Positions 24,894 through 37,293 of a stretch of DNA of 59,870 nt are shown here, one piece after another. A program made the position numbers and the translations under genes. This stretch comes from Melioribacter roseus. GTDB taxonomy: Bacteria; Bacteroidota; Ignavibacteria; Ignavibacteriales; Melioribacteraceae. How positions within the stretch are numbered: position 1 is the first letter of the stretch; the number at the start of each line of letters is the position of its first letter. Under the pieces are notes generated by a model. The model was not told the DNA's origin, did no database searches, and worked only from the letters and a program-made list of their open reading frames with translations. The DNA is taken from contig DYLP01000013.1 in the NCBI GenBank assembly GCA_020722005.1, positions 1-59,870 on the forward strand. The letters run 5' to 3'.

Positions 24894-25934
24894 TCATAAT
24901 AAAAAAAATCTTCCGTCGATTTTTGTTGAGCAATAGTTACATTTTCCTTCTGTAAGCGAAATTTCTATAATTGAATGCCAATCTCTTTTTATAACGGCTT
25001 TGCCGCAGTCAGGACAGTAAGTCGTTTGTCCTTCGATGTTATGAATATTGCCAGTGTAGCAGTATTTAATGCCCATATTGAGAGCAATATTTCGCGCTCT
25101 AGCAAGTGTAGAAGGCGGTGTAGGGGGTTTGTCTCTCATTTTGAAATCCGGATGAAAAGCCGTAAAGTGTAACGGAACCCGATCGCCCAAATTATTTAAT
25201 ATCCACTCGCACATTTTTTTTATTTCATCGTCTGAATCATTTTCACCGGGAATTAACAATGTTGTAATTTCGAACCAGATGTCGGTTTCGTTGTGAAGCC
25301 ATTGGAGCGTATCGAGTACAGGTTGAAGGTGCGAAAAAGTTAATTTATGATAGAATTCCTCAGTAAAAGCTTTCAGGTCTACATTGGCTGCGTCGATATA
25401 TTGAAAAACCTCCTTGCGAGCTTCTTTGTCGATGTAGCCAGCCGTAACCATAACCGATTTGATATTCTGCTGCCGGGCCAATTTAGAAATATCAATTACA
25501 TACTCGCCGAATATTACCGGATCGTTGTAAGTAAAAGCAATAGAGGGAACATTATACTTCAATGCTATATTTACAACGTCTTCGGGAGAAGCTTCAACAG
25601 AGTTTATATTGTCGATTTTTGCCTTGCTAATCGACCAGTTCTGACAGAATTTACAACCGAGATTGCAGCCGGCGGTACCGAAACTGAGTATTTTGCTTCC
25701 TGGCATAAAATGAAAGAGTGGTTTTTTTTCGATCGGGTCAATGGCAAAGCCTGTGGGATGACCGTATCCAAGTGTATAAAGATAGCCGTCGATATTCTGG
25801 CGTATGTAGCAAAAGCCTGCCTGATTATTCCCGATTGTGCAGTAGCGCGGACATAGTGTACAAAGGATTTTGCCCTTATCGTTTGCAGTCCACCATTTAG
25901 CGGGTTTGTATTTCAAGCCAACCGTTCTATCCAT
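24894..25934 (-). CDS. amrS: AmrS-type radical SAM enzyme (AmmeMemoRadiSam)
   Basis: 346 residues. The radical SAM cluster motif is CNLGCKFC in FGTAGCNLGCKFCQNW. The N-terminal LCTLCPRYCTIG and the C-terminal zinc-like TTYCPDCGKAVIKRDW are characteristic of AmrS, the radical SAM part of the AmmeMemoRadiSam system. In many genomes AmrA/AmrB (AMMECR1 and Memo homologues) lie beside it; here they are absent from the window. The biochemical substrate is not something I can state. RBS AGAAGGGA precedes ATG. Confidence 0.9.
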   Translation of the reverse strand: MDRTVGLKYKPAKWWTANDKGKILCTLCPRYCTIGNNQAGFCYIRQNIDGYLYTLGYGHPTGFAIDPIEKKPLFHFMPGSKILSFGTAGCNLGCKFCQNWSISKAKIDNINSVEASPEDVVNIALKYNVPSIAFTYNDPVIFGEYVIDISKLARQQNIKSVMVTAGYIDKEARKEVFQYIDAANVDLKAFTEEFYHKLTFSHLQPVLDTLQWLHNETDIWFEITTLLIPGENDSDDEIKKMCEWILNNLGDRVPLHFTAFHPDFKMRDKPPTPPSTLARARNIALNMGIKYCYTGNIHNIEGQTTYCPDCGKAVIKRDWHSIIEISLTEGKCNYCSTKIDGRFFLL

Positions 25935-25997
25935 TTTTTATCCCTTCTCTTTTTAAAATAGAGAATATACTACGGCTGGTAACATTTCTTTTAAAAA

Positions 25998-27422
25998 TTA
26001 TACGATCGAATAACGGAGCCAGCTTCGTCTACCGTCGTATAACGGTTGACCTGCTGTAAAAATAACCACATCGCCGTCTTTAATCAAGTTTTTTTCTTTC
26101 AGTAGTTTCATCGATTCACTGATAGCTGTTTCCTCGTCGTGAATATGCGAAAGATAAAAAGGTTTAATTCCCCAGTGCAGGTTCAACGTGTTTAACGTTT
26201 CGAATTTATCCGAGATGGCAAAGATCGAAGCATTTGGTCTGAACTTTGAAACAATATTTGCTTTTGAACCGAAGTGAGTAAAAATTACAATAGCAGCAGC
26301 GTTCAACTGTTCCGAAATAAGAGCGATGCCTGCGCCGGTTGCGTCGGCCATATTTTCGAAAATGTTTTCAGGTTTTTCGTATTTAGTCTTTTTTCTCATA
26401 CCCGGGTCGGCTTCGGTAGTTAAAAGAATTTCGTTCATAATTTTTACAGCTTCAACAGGATATTTGCCCACAGAAGTTTCGCCACTTAGCATTACAACAT
26501 CTGTTCCGTCCCAGACCGCATTTGCAATATCAGAGGCTTCCGCTCGGGTTGGTACGGGATTATGAATCATGGATTCAAGCATCTGAGTAGCGGTTATAAC
26601 AAGTTTGCCAGTTTCATTGCAACGTCGGATTATTTTTTTCTGAATTACAGGCACAAGATGAGGACCCAGTTCAACTCCTAGGTCGCCTCTTGCGACCATA
26701 ATTCCGTCTGATTCTTTTAATATTTCTTCGAAATTATCTACTGCTTCCTGTTTTTCGATTTTAGCAATTAATGGAATCTTATAGCCTCTTTCGTTTAGCC
26801 ATGTACGCAAACCTCTTATATCTTCTGCCTGCCTAACAAAAGAAAGAGCAATAGAATCGACTCGATATTGAAGCGCAAATTCGAGATTATCATAGTCCTT
26901 ATCGGTTACAGAAGGCGTGCTTAATTTCATTCCCGGCAGATTCATCCCTTTACGTGGCTTTAAAATACCGTCTTCTAAGATTGTACAGACAAGTTTATTT
27001 TTCTTCTTTTCGACAACTTTTAGCTTTATCAGTCCGTCGTCTATTAAAATTAATTCGTCCTTTTTTGCATCCTTAATTAAGTCTTTATAACTGGTGGAAA
27101 TTATATCTCTTGTGCCGGGAATATCGTCGGTAGTTATTTCAATTTTGTCTCCGGATTTAATTTCAATTTCAGGTTCAGCAAGTTCTCCAATTCTGATTTT
27201 TGGTCCTTGCAAATCGACTAAAATTGGTATGGGAAGAGATTTTTCCACGCATATGTCGTAGATTAAATTAAAAAGTCGTTTGAAATATTCCTTGTCGCCG
27301 TGCGAAAAGTTAAGGCGAATACCGTCGGCGCCGGAGTCGATTAATGCTTCGAGTTGCTCTTTTGAATCCGTGGCTGGTCCAAGTGTGACTAAAATTTTTG
27401 TTTTTGCAAATACCGGTTTCAT
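25998..27422 (-). CDS. pyk: Pyruvate kinase
   Basis: 474 residues; PEP + ADP to pyruvate + ATP. Signatures are TLGPATDSKEQLEALIDSGA and IRLNFSHGDKEY near the N-terminus, the active-site Lys region IPLIAKIEKQEAVDNFEEIL, MVARGDLGVELG, and VITATQMLESM with TRAEASDIANAV. The C-terminal allosteric domain is present and lacks the extra PEP-utiliser extension of some species. Monocistronic by appearance. Confidence 0.96.
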   Translation of the reverse strand: MKPVFAKTKILVTLGPATDSKEQLEALIDSGADGIRLNFSHGDKEYFKRLFNLIYDICVEKSLPIPILVDLQGPKIRIGELAEPEIEIKSGDKIEITTDDIPGTRDIISTSYKDLIKDAKKDELILIDDGLIKLKVVEKKKNKLVCTILEDGILKPRKGMNLPGMKLSTPSVTDKDYDNLEFALQYRVDSIALSFVRQAEDIRGLRTWLNERGYKIPLIAKIEKQEAVDNFEEILKESDGIMVARGDLGVELGPHLVPVIQKKIIRRCNETGKLVITATQMLESMIHNPVPTRAEASDIANAVWDGTDVVMLSGETSVGKYPVEAVKIMNEILLTTEADPGMRKKTKYEKPENIFENMADATGAGIALISEQLNAAAIVIFTHFGSKANIVSKFRPNASIFAISDKFETLNTLNLHWGIKPFYLSHIHDEETAISESMKLLKEKNLIKDGDVVIFTAGQPLYDGRRSWLRYSIV

Positions 27423-27502
27423 TACGTTAAAAGATTATTTTTGATAAAAACAAAAATAATACAATTAGCGGAAAGAAATTTAATGCGAAGAGCTGAAATC
27501 CA

Positions 27503-29944
27503 TTATTTTTTTAGTTTTTTTCTGCTTCCCTCTTTCGATTTTTTCATCATCAATTCGAGTTCTTTTTCAACTTTATAGAAGAGCGTGTTGACCTCGTGTT
27601 TGCCCGTTTTCAGTAATTTACCTGCTTTTATGCCAGTTAGAATTTCTACAGCTTCTTCAACTGTCTTTACGGCAAAAATATGGAATCTTTTTTCTATAAC
27701 TGCATTTACAACTTCGTTTTTCAGCATTAAATCTTTTACATTTTGGTGCGGGATAATAACGCCTTGAGAGCCGTTCAGTCCACGTTTTTTGCAGAGGTCG
27801 AAAAATCCTTCTATTTTTTCGTTGACACCACCGATTGGTTGTATTTCGCCTTTTTGATTGACCGAGCCTGTAATTGCAAGCGATTGTTTAATTGGAACGC
27901 CCGAAAGAGCCGATAGAAGAGTGCATATTTCAGAGATCGATGCGCTATCGCCGTCGACCATGCTGTACCCTTGCTCGAATACAAGGTTTGCATTGAAAGA
28001 AAGATTCATTGAACGCCCGAATTTTTCCCTGAAATATCCCGAAATAATAAGTACTGCTTTGTTGTGGGTTTTGCCACTTAAGCCGGCTTCTCTTTCCACA
28101 TTAATTATGCTGCCGTTGCCAAGTGAGACTGTAGCTGTAATTCTTGTCGGTTTGCCGAATGAATAAACGCCTACGTCATAAACAGCAAGTCCATTTACTG
28201 TTCCGACACGAGTGCCTTCAGTGTCAATTAAAATGGTGCCTTCCTCGATAAGTTCAGAAATCTTGGATTCGTATAATCCGTGACGTTCTATATATGAGTT
28301 ATACGCCTGGTCAACGTGATAATCGGTCACAATTTTACTACCGTTATCTTTTGCCCAGAAGTTGGCTTCGCGAACCAGGTCGGCGATGTATGCGAATCGC
28401 GTTGTCAGTTTATACTTTTCACCTGCGTAACGTGCACCGTATTCGATGAGCCGCGCAATAGCAGTTTTATCGAATTCATACAGCTTTTCAGCTTCGATTA
28501 ATTTTTTAATTAAACGAGCGTATTCGTACAATGCGCTTTCGGAACGCTTCATTACATTGTCGAATTCAGCTTTGATCTTGAAAATTTTATTGAAGTCGTC
28601 CTCATAGTATGATAGAGACGAATAGATATAATTATTTCCAATAAGAATTATTTTTGTATCGATTTCGATCGGTTCGGGTTTAAGAAATGAAGGTGAAAAC
28701 TGATAAATATTGGCAATGTCCTGAATTTCAAGTTTGCCGTAGAGCAATGTGCGTTTAAGAGTTTTCCAGACGCCTGGCTCGCCTAGTGCATCGAGTGCAT
28801 TAATAACGAGAAATCCACCGTTGGCTCTGAGAATCGAGCCTGCTTTGATGCGTGTAAAGTCGGCATACCATCCGCCGCGTCCGTCGTTTATCTTTTCGAT
28901 TGTTCCAAACAAATTTGTATATGTTGGCGAGGTTTCGATTATCACAGGTGTGGCTTTTGTATTTGAATTGTCGAGAATGATGTTTACTTCGTATTCTTTT
29001 AGATAATCGATTACCATGCCGTCTTCGGATTCTTCCTGAGTTGGTTTCTGTCCTTTGAATATTTCAATATTCAAAAGGATATTTTCAGTAACCTGCTCTA
29101 AATAATTTCTGATCTTGCTGTCTTTATATTTTTTCTTTAAGTCATCTATTGTAACTTTTACTATTGACGAAACCGATTCGGTTTCGAGTTGATTTATTTT
29201 CTCCTGATACGATTGCGTAAGTTTAAGGCTTTCAACAAATACTTGCTGCAGCTCTTCCTGGTAAGAAGAATATTTGCTGATAATTTCATTGGCTTTTTCG
29301 GAATTAATTTTGCCTTCCCGCACGAATTCCTGAATCTGTTGAACGAATACAGGTTTATTGTCGACCAATGCAAGTATTTCGGGTCGGACCATTTCGCCTG
29401 ACTTTACTTCGCCGAGAGTAAAATTATCTTTTCTCAATTTTTCTTCGAAGCCTGTCATTATATCCCGTTGTTGTTTGCCGTACTCCGAAAGGAGTTGCTT
29501 CTTGCGGCTGACGAACGGCTCCGAATTTAATACATTTGGAATTCTTTCCTGAAGGAATCGAATAGTCCTTTTCAAATCCTTTCTGAATTTTTTAGCCTGT
29601 CCCGCCTTAAATTTAAGTAATATTGGTCTGTCGATATCCTTGAAATTATTTACGTATGCATAATCGAATAATTTTTCTTCGTCGGATGGAGCAATCGATT
29701 CGAGCATTTTTTTGATTGTCGTCAATTTTCCCGTACCGGATAATCCAGTGACGAAAATATTGTAACCCGGACTGCGCAGATCTACGCCGATTTTCAGAGC
29801 TTTTAATGCGCGCTCCTGTCCAACTATGCCTTCAATCGGTTTAATGCTTTTTGTATCTTCGAAGTCGAACACTGATGTGTCGCATCTCCATTTGAGCTCG
29901 TCTGGAGTAAGTGATTTGTAATGTGGGGCTTTCTTAAGAGGCAT
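27503..29944 (-). CDS. LonB-like ATP-dependent protease
   Basis: 813 residues. Walker A is GLSGTGKLT at residues 67-75. A long helical insertion (about 120-330) interrupts the AAA module. The S16 Lon peptidase domain is C-terminal with Ser667 in VDGDSASISE and Lys710 in GGVNEKIEGF, the 43-residue Ser-Lys spacing typical of Lon. The family (AAA_32/Lon_C, often called YcbZ- or LonB-type) differs from classical Lon in lacking its N-terminal substrate domain. A Lys/Arg-rich tail ends the protein. Role: ATP-driven turnover of unfolded or regulatory proteins; specific targets unknown. Confidence 0.93.
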   Translation of the reverse strand: MPLKKAPHYKSLTPDELKWRCDTSVFDFEDTKSIKPIEGIVGQERALKALKIGVDLRSPGYNIFVTGLSGTGKLTTIKKMLESIAPSDEEKLFDYAYVNNFKDIDRPILLKFKAGQAKKFRKDLKRTIRFLQERIPNVLNSEPFVSRKKQLLSEYGKQQRDIMTGFEEKLRKDNFTLGEVKSGEMVRPEILALVDNKPVFVQQIQEFVREGKINSEKANEIISKYSSYQEELQQVFVESLKLTQSYQEKINQLETESVSSIVKVTIDDLKKKYKDSKIRNYLEQVTENILLNIEIFKGQKPTQEESEDGMVIDYLKEYEVNIILDNSNTKATPVIIETSPTYTNLFGTIEKINDGRGGWYADFTRIKAGSILRANGGFLVINALDALGEPGVWKTLKRTLLYGKLEIQDIANIYQFSPSFLKPEPIEIDTKIILIGNNYIYSSLSYYEDDFNKIFKIKAEFDNVMKRSESALYEYARLIKKLIEAEKLYEFDKTAIARLIEYGARYAGEKYKLTTRFAYIADLVREANFWAKDNGSKIVTDYHVDQAYNSYIERHGLYESKISELIEEGTILIDTEGTRVGTVNGLAVYDVGVYSFGKPTRITATVSLGNGSIINVEREAGLSGKTHNKAVLIISGYFREKFGRSMNLSFNANLVFEQGYSMVDGDSASISEICTLLSALSGVPIKQSLAITGSVNQKGEIQPIGGVNEKIEGFFDLCKKRGLNGSQGVIIPHQNVKDLMLKNEVVNAVIEKRFHIFAVKTVEEAVEILTGIKAGKLLKTGKHEVNTLFYKVEKELELMMKKSKEGSRKKLKK

Positions 29945-30053
29945 AATAAATCCTGTACGAATTTAACGGTAGTTTAAAATAAACAAAAAAGAATTAAGTT
30001 AGGCTACTATTCTTAATTTTATTAAATTTTAGGCAAACAATTTGAGGCAATGA

Positions 30054-30851
30054 TTGATTTACTGGAATGTTAATCCTGAGATATTCAAACTCGGACCGTT
30101 TTCGATAAGATGGTATGGCCTTTTGTTTGCGCTGGGATTCATTATTGGCTTTCAGATAATGTCGTATATTTTCCGAAAGGAAAATAAAAATGAGAACGAC
30201 CTCAATGATCTGCTCTGGTATATGATTCTCGGAACGGTTATCGGTGCACGTCTTGGTCATTGTTTGTTTTATAATCCTTCTTACTATCTTTCCAACCCAC
30301 TCGAAATATTACAGGTCTGGAAAGGAGGACTCGCCAGTCACGGTGCTGGAATCGGTATCCTTACCGCTATTTATTTTTTTACAAAAAAATATTACAACTA
30401 TTCATTCTTCTGGCTGATGGACCGACTTGTAATAACTGTTGCACTCGGAGGTTCATTCATCAGACTGGGCAATCTTTTCAATTCCGAAATTATCGGAATA
30501 CCTACGGGCAGCGATTGGGGCTTTGTTTTTACACGCGTCGACAGTCTGCCGAGACATCCTGCTCAATTGTACGAATCAATTGCTTATCTGCTTGTGTTTA
30601 TTTTTCTTTTTTCCTATTACAAAAAGAAAAACGGAAATTTCAAAGAAGGTCTTCTCTTTGGTTATTTTTTAATTCTCGTTTTTACATTCCGATTTTTTGT
30701 CGAGTTCGTTAAAGAAAATCAGACTTATTTCGAAGAGGGGATGATCTTTAACATGGGGCAAATTCTCAGTATACCCTTTGTAATTGCCGGGTTTTATTTA
30801 GTAATTAGAAAGAATTCGAAATCCATTAAAATTAACAAACGCAATTCCTGA
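30054..30851 (+). CDS. lgt: Prolipoprotein diacylglyceryl transferase
   Basis: 265 residues from TTG 30054 (GAGG 9 bases upstream; the nearby ATG is out of frame). Integral membrane enzyme that puts diacylglycerol on the lipobox Cys. Family stretches are GARLGHCLFYNP, GGLASHGAGIGI, the Lgt signature RLGNLFNSEIIG and RHPAQLYESI. About seven membrane helices. It serves the several lipoproteins encoded nearby. Leads an operon with three downstream genes separated by 2-10 bases. Confidence 0.95.
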   Translation: MIYWNVNPEIFKLGPFSIRWYGLLFALGFIIGFQIMSYIFRKENKNENDLNDLLWYMILGTVIGARLGHCLFYNPSYYLSNPLEILQVWKGGLASHGAGIGILTAIYFFTKKYYNYSFFWLMDRLVITVALGGSFIRLGNLFNSEIIGIPTGSDWGFVFTRVDSLPRHPAQLYESIAYLLVFIFLFSYYKKKNGNFKEGLLFGYFLILVFTFRFFVEFVKENQTYFEEGMIFNMGQILSIPFVIAGFYLVIRKNSKSIKINKRNS

Positions 30852-30861
30852 AAGGTCTAAA

Positions 30862-31986
30862 ATGAAGAGAGCATTTGTTATAAATTTATTGTGGTTTACT
30901 TCTCTATTAATGGCACAGGAATATAATCCCGCTGCTGATACACTCCGCTTTGAAGGTGAACATCATCTTCGAAACATACGCCAGTTGACATTCGGGGGTA
31001 ACAATGCCGAGGCTTACTGGAGTTTCGATAACAAAGAACTTGTGTTTCAGAGCGATTGGAAAGAAATAAATAAGCAAGGTTGCGATCAGATTTTTCGAAT
31101 GAATGCTGACGGTTGCGCTTATGAAAACGGTATCAAATACAAATTAATTTCAACCGGCAAGGGAAGGACAACGTGCAGCTATTTTCTGAAAGACGGCAGA
31201 ATTATTTATTCATCCACACACGCTGCCAATACACTTTGTCCCGAATCGAAAATGTTTACTGCTGGTAGGTATGTCTGGCCAATTTATGATACGTATGATA
31301 TTTACGTTACAGATCCCGACGGCAGCAACACAAAATTATTGATTGGCGGAAAAGGTTACGATGCGGAAGCAACCCTTTCTCCTGACGGTAAATATATTGT
31401 TTTTACTTCCACCCGATCGGGTGACCTCGAATTGTGGCGTTATGAAATCGAGACGGGCGAGTTGTTACAGTTGACCGACGAACTCGGTTATGACGGTGGT
31501 GCATTCTTTTCGCCAGATTCAAGGACGATTGTTTGGCGGGCAAGCAGACCCACAGGCAAAGAAGCTGAAATTTACCAACAGCTTTTGAAAGAAGGATACG
31601 TCGAGCCTAGAGCCCTCAACATTTACGTGTCGGATATTGAGGGCAAAAATGTTAGACAGGTTACCGAACTGCCGGGTGCAAATTGGGCGCCGTTTTTTCA
31701 TCCGGATGGCAAACGCATTTTATTTTCTTCGAACCACCATTCGATCGATAAAGGCGGCAGACTGTTTGACATTTTTATGATTAACATCAACGGCTCGGGT
31801 CTCGAAAAAATTACAAATTCCGGCACATTCGACGCCTTCCCGATGTTTTCGTTCGACGGGAAAAAATTTGTCTTTTGTTCGAACAGAAACGCCGAAAGGA
31901 AACAGTCGAGAGATACGAATGTTTTTGTAGCTGACTGGGTCGAAAATCCGGATGAAAGGGACACGGGCTTCAAAGCGGTAAAATAA
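30862..31986 (+). CDS. Exported TolB-like PD40 beta-propeller protein
   Basis: 374 residues, signal peptide ending near MAQEYNP. Repeated blades carry the PD40 pattern: SFDNKELVFQSDW, LSPDGKYIVFTSTRSGDLELW, FSPDSRTIVWRASRP, FHPDGKRILFSSNHHS, FSFDGKKFVFCSNRN. These are the sixfold TolB-type propeller modules. No peptidase domain follows, so it is a binding or scaffold protein of the periplasm rather than a DPP-type hydrolase. 10 bases after lgt and 2 bases before the next gene. Confidence 0.88.
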   Translation: MKRAFVINLLWFTSLLMAQEYNPAADTLRFEGEHHLRNIRQLTFGGNNAEAYWSFDNKELVFQSDWKEINKQGCDQIFRMNADGCAYENGIKYKLISTGKGRTTCSYFLKDGRIIYSSTHAANTLCPESKMFTAGRYVWPIYDTYDIYVTDPDGSNTKLLIGGKGYDAEATLSPDGKYIVFTSTRSGDLELWRYEIETGELLQLTDELGYDGGAFFSPDSRTIVWRASRPTGKEAEIYQQLLKEGYVEPRALNIYVSDIEGKNVRQVTELPGANWAPFFHPDGKRILFSSNHHSIDKGGRLFDIFMININGSGLEKITNSGTFDAFPMFSFDGKKFVFCSNRNAERKQSRDTNVFVADWVENPDERDTGFKAVK

Positions 31987-31988
31987 TT

Positions 31989-32414
31989 ATGAACGAAAAA
32001 GAATTTATTGCCGGGTACATCGAACAATTGAAACAATCGATGCATTATTTTCCGGTCGATTTTATAACGGAAACTGATACTGAGTTGCTCAAAATGCCTC
32101 AGTGCAATTTATTGCTGGCTCCGCCTCTTTTCGACACTTACGAACTTGTAGACGAAAAAGGCAATACCTATTTTCATACGGATAATTTATACAGGGCTAA
32201 GTATATAATCTATGCCAATTCGAAAAAACCGAATACAATTGTAATTCCAAAAAATTTAGAAGAAATTGAAAATGCAGTTAAGCAATACGAAGTCTATCTC
32301 GATAATCTGTTGAGAGAAATCGAAAAAGATTACAAAAAAGAATTTCCTGAATTAAAAAATCATATTTCAGTCGCAAACAAAATATTCAACTCGCTCAATT
32401 TAATCAGGCTTTAA
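31989..32414 (+). CDS. Conserved hypothetical protein in lgt operon
   Basis: 141 residues, no signal or membrane segment, mixed acidic/basic, with a helical C-terminal half (IENAVKQYEVYLDNLLREIE). I do not recognise a family. It is tightly packed between the propeller gene (2-base gap) and the RNA methyltransferase (2-base gap), so it is expressed with both. A cytoplasmic role, perhaps with the downstream methyltransferase, is a guess from spacing only. Confidence 0.65.
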   Translation: MNEKEFIAGYIEQLKQSMHYFPVDFITETDTELLKMPQCNLLLAPPLFDTYELVDEKGNTYFHTDNLYRAKYIIYANSKKPNTIVIPKNLEEIENAVKQYEVYLDNLLREIEKDYKKEFPELKNHISVANKIFNSLNLIRL

Positions 32415-32416
32415 AT

Positions 32417-33847
32417 TTGATTGAAATAGGAAAGAACATAACCGAATATCTGCGTGAAAATTTCGGTGAAGAATACCTTAACCGTTTTGTCGAATTTTAT
32501 GAATCGGAACCCCGGATACATATTCGGATTTCACCACATACCGATAATCAAAAACTATTTGAATCATTAGCAGATTACGGAATTGAACTCAAGAGCGCGG
32601 AAGGAATTCCAGATGCTTTTGAAGTTATAGAAGGGACGAATATGGTCGGTAAAACTATCGATTATATACTTGGTGCTTATTATATTCAAAGTCTTTCGTC
32701 TATGATACCGGCGCTTGTTTTGAATCCTGGTGCGAATCATAAAACGCTCGATTTGTGCGCTGCGCCCGGTTCAAAAACTACTCAACTTTCGGAATTGATG
32801 GAAAACAAAGGCACATTAATTTCGAATGACATTTCGCTCGACCGTTTACGCGTGTTGATGTATAATATCGATAAAATGAAAGTGGTCAACGCTGGGGTAT
32901 TAAATAAAAAAGGTGAATTATTGAGCGCTTACTTTGACGAATACTTCGACCGTATTTTAATTGACGCACCTTGCAGTGCTCTTGGAATAATTCAGAAAAA
33001 AGGGGAAGTAAGTAACTGGTGGAACAGGAATAAGGTGACGGGCATTGCCGAGATTCAATATAAATTACTTGTAAGCGGAATCCGTATGCTCAAAGTCGGA
33101 GGCGAATTGGTCTATTCCACTTGTACACTCACTCTGGAAGAAAACGAATTTGTTCTTAATAAAATTCTCGAAAAATATCCGGTTGAATTAATCGATATCG
33201 AATTGCCTGTTAAATATAGAGAAGCGTTTACTGAAATAAAAGGACTGAAATTAAATCCCACAATTTCAAAAGCAAAAAGAATTGTTCCGTGGGAAGCCAA
33301 CTCGGAAGGATTTTTTGTGGCAAAGCTCATTAAGACAGATAAAACCGATAAAAGAAATGCCGATGCATCGAGGTTGAAAAACGATATTAAAATCCTGACT
33401 GCAGATTCTCACGATATTAAAAATTATTTGTTGGAAGTCTCGGACTACTACGGTATCGATAAATCGGTATTCGATAACTACCGTTATATTCAAAGGAGTA
33501 AAGATATCTATTTTGTCGACGGAAGTTGGGAATCGATTCATACAGGACTTTTCAATCGGATTGGTTCAAAATTCGGCGCTGTCGATAAAAATAACAAAGT
33601 ACAGCTCCACATGCTTGCTGCTCAAATATTAGGTAAATACACGACTAAAAACAGAGTTGAGCTAAAGAACAGAACTGAACTGGAAAACTATTTCAAGGGG
33701 GGAACAATCAAAAGAACATTCGATGCAAAAGGTCAAAAAATAGTTTTCTATCAAGATAAAATACTTGGAACTGCGGTTGCATCCTCTGAGGGATTGAAGA
33801 GTCAGTTTCCACGTGCGTTCAGAACGCAGGAGATAGTAACGCCGTAA
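32417..33847 (+). CDS. RsmB/RsmF-type RNA m5C methyltransferase
   Basis: 476 residues from TTG 32417. SAM motif I is LDLCAAPGSKTTQLSE, followed by ISNDISLDRLRVL, the motif IV Cys region IDAPCSALG and the catalytic Cys in YSTCTLTLEENE. The C-terminal 160 residues form a PUA-like extension. There is no NusB domain, so it is closer to RsmF (YebU) than RsmB. Function: 5-methylcytosine in rRNA or tRNA; the exact base cannot be read from sequence. Last gene of the lgt operon, convergent with oxyR. Confidence 0.9.
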   Translation: MIEIGKNITEYLRENFGEEYLNRFVEFYESEPRIHIRISPHTDNQKLFESLADYGIELKSAEGIPDAFEVIEGTNMVGKTIDYILGAYYIQSLSSMIPALVLNPGANHKTLDLCAAPGSKTTQLSELMENKGTLISNDISLDRLRVLMYNIDKMKVVNAGVLNKKGELLSAYFDEYFDRILIDAPCSALGIIQKKGEVSNWWNRNKVTGIAEIQYKLLVSGIRMLKVGGELVYSTCTLTLEENEFVLNKILEKYPVELIDIELPVKYREAFTEIKGLKLNPTISKAKRIVPWEANSEGFFVAKLIKTDKTDKRNADASRLKNDIKILTADSHDIKNYLLEVSDYYGIDKSVFDNYRYIQRSKDIYFVDGSWESIHTGLFNRIGSKFGAVDKNNKVQLHMLAAQILGKYTTKNRVELKNRTELENYFKGGTIKRTFDAKGQKIVFYQDKILGTAVASSEGLKSQFPRAFRTQEIVTP

Positions 33848-33857
33848 TCGTTTAGAA

Positions 33858-34799
33858 TCAACGGATTATAAGTCCATCTTTGTTCTCTTTAAGTTCGTCT
33901 GGAATAACATTCAATATTTCTCCTTTAAGTGCTTCGAGAAGATGTTTTTTTATGAAAGTGTTGGAATAAACAAATCCAATTTCTCTTTTGGGCACAGGCT
34001 TGACGAACTCTTTTATCTGTTTAAGTTTTTTTCTGTCTTTTATATACTGAAGCGAAAGATAGGGTAATAAAGTCATTCCGAAATTTTGTTCGACCAATTT
34101 AATCAGAGTATCCAGATTCCCGCTTTCGAAAACTACCTTTGTTTCTTTCGATACCCAATCTGTCGCATCGGTTTTACAAACAGAAAGAGTTTGTTCCCTC
34201 AGGCAATGTCCTTCTTTAAGCAACAAAAAATCGTTAACGTTCAGGTCGTTTTGACTTATTCTGTTTTTCTTCATTAATTTATGATTTGGTGGTAGAAATG
34301 CTACAAACGGTTCGAAGTATAGAGTTTCGGTTATTAAATTGCCGTTCGACGAACGGAGTGCAATAATACCGATATCGAAGTTCCCTTTGTGAATACCGTT
34401 AATTATTTCATCCGTAGTTACCTCGTCGATTATCAGTTCAACTTCGGGAAATTTGTTGATAAAATTACGTAAGAACATCGGCAAGAGATAAGACGAAACT
34501 GTTGGAATTATAGCTACTTTTAGCGTTCCGGCGAAAACTCCTTTTTCAATTTGCAATAAAATGTTAATTCTTTCTTTCTCTTTCAGAATTTGTTTTGCCT
34601 GGGCTATAATTTTTTCGCCTATGGCAGTCATAGCTATCGGGAATTTGTCCCGCTTAAAAATTTTCACACCTAATTCTTCTTCTAGTTTTTGAATTTGCAT
34701 GCTGAGTGTTGGCTGTGTAACGTGACAATTTTTTGCAGCTTCTGAAAAGCTACCGTACTTCTCCACCGCGATTAAATATTCGAGTTGAATAATTGTCAT
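33858..34799 (-). CDS. oxyR: LysR-family peroxide sensor OxyR
   Basis: 313 residues. N-terminal winged helix-turn-helix (LEYLIAVEKYGSFSEAAKN, VTQPTLSMQIQKLEEELG). The redox switch is visible as C199 in KEGHCLREQ and C208 in LSVCKTD, the same positions and context as the classical OxyR disulfide pair. Divergent from katG with 199 bases between the starts, the standard arrangement for OxyR controlling catalase and itself. OxyR is oxidised by H2O2 and then activates transcription. Confidence 0.95.
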   Translation of the reverse strand: MTIIQLEYLIAVEKYGSFSEAAKNCHVTQPTLSMQIQKLEEELGVKIFKRDKFPIAMTAIGEKIIAQAKQILKEKERINILLQIEKGVFAGTLKVAIIPTVSSYLLPMFLRNFINKFPEVELIIDEVTTDEIINGIHKGNFDIGIIALRSSNGNLITETLYFEPFVAFLPPNHKLMKKNRISQNDLNVNDFLLLKEGHCLREQTLSVCKTDATDWVSKETKVVFESGNLDTLIKLVEQNFGMTLLPYLSLQYIKDRKKLKQIKEFVKPVPKREIGFVYSNTFIKKHLLEALKGEILNVIPDELKENKDGLIIR

Positions 34800-37191
<2,392 letters not shown>

Positions 37192-37223
37192 ATCATCTAA
37201 ACTTAGAATTCTTGATTAACCAT

Positions 37224-37248
37224 AAGCCGCGGCAAAATGCTGCGGCTT
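37224..37248 (+). terminator. Rho-independent terminator of katG
   Basis: Stem AAGCCGCGGC against GCTGCGGCTT (10 pairs, one G-U) with loop AAAAT, followed by GATTATTTAT. Lies 33 bases past the katG stop. Confidence 0.7.
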
Positions 37249-37293
37249 GATTATTTATAAGTAACTTTGTTATTAAATGAAAATAAAATTGCT

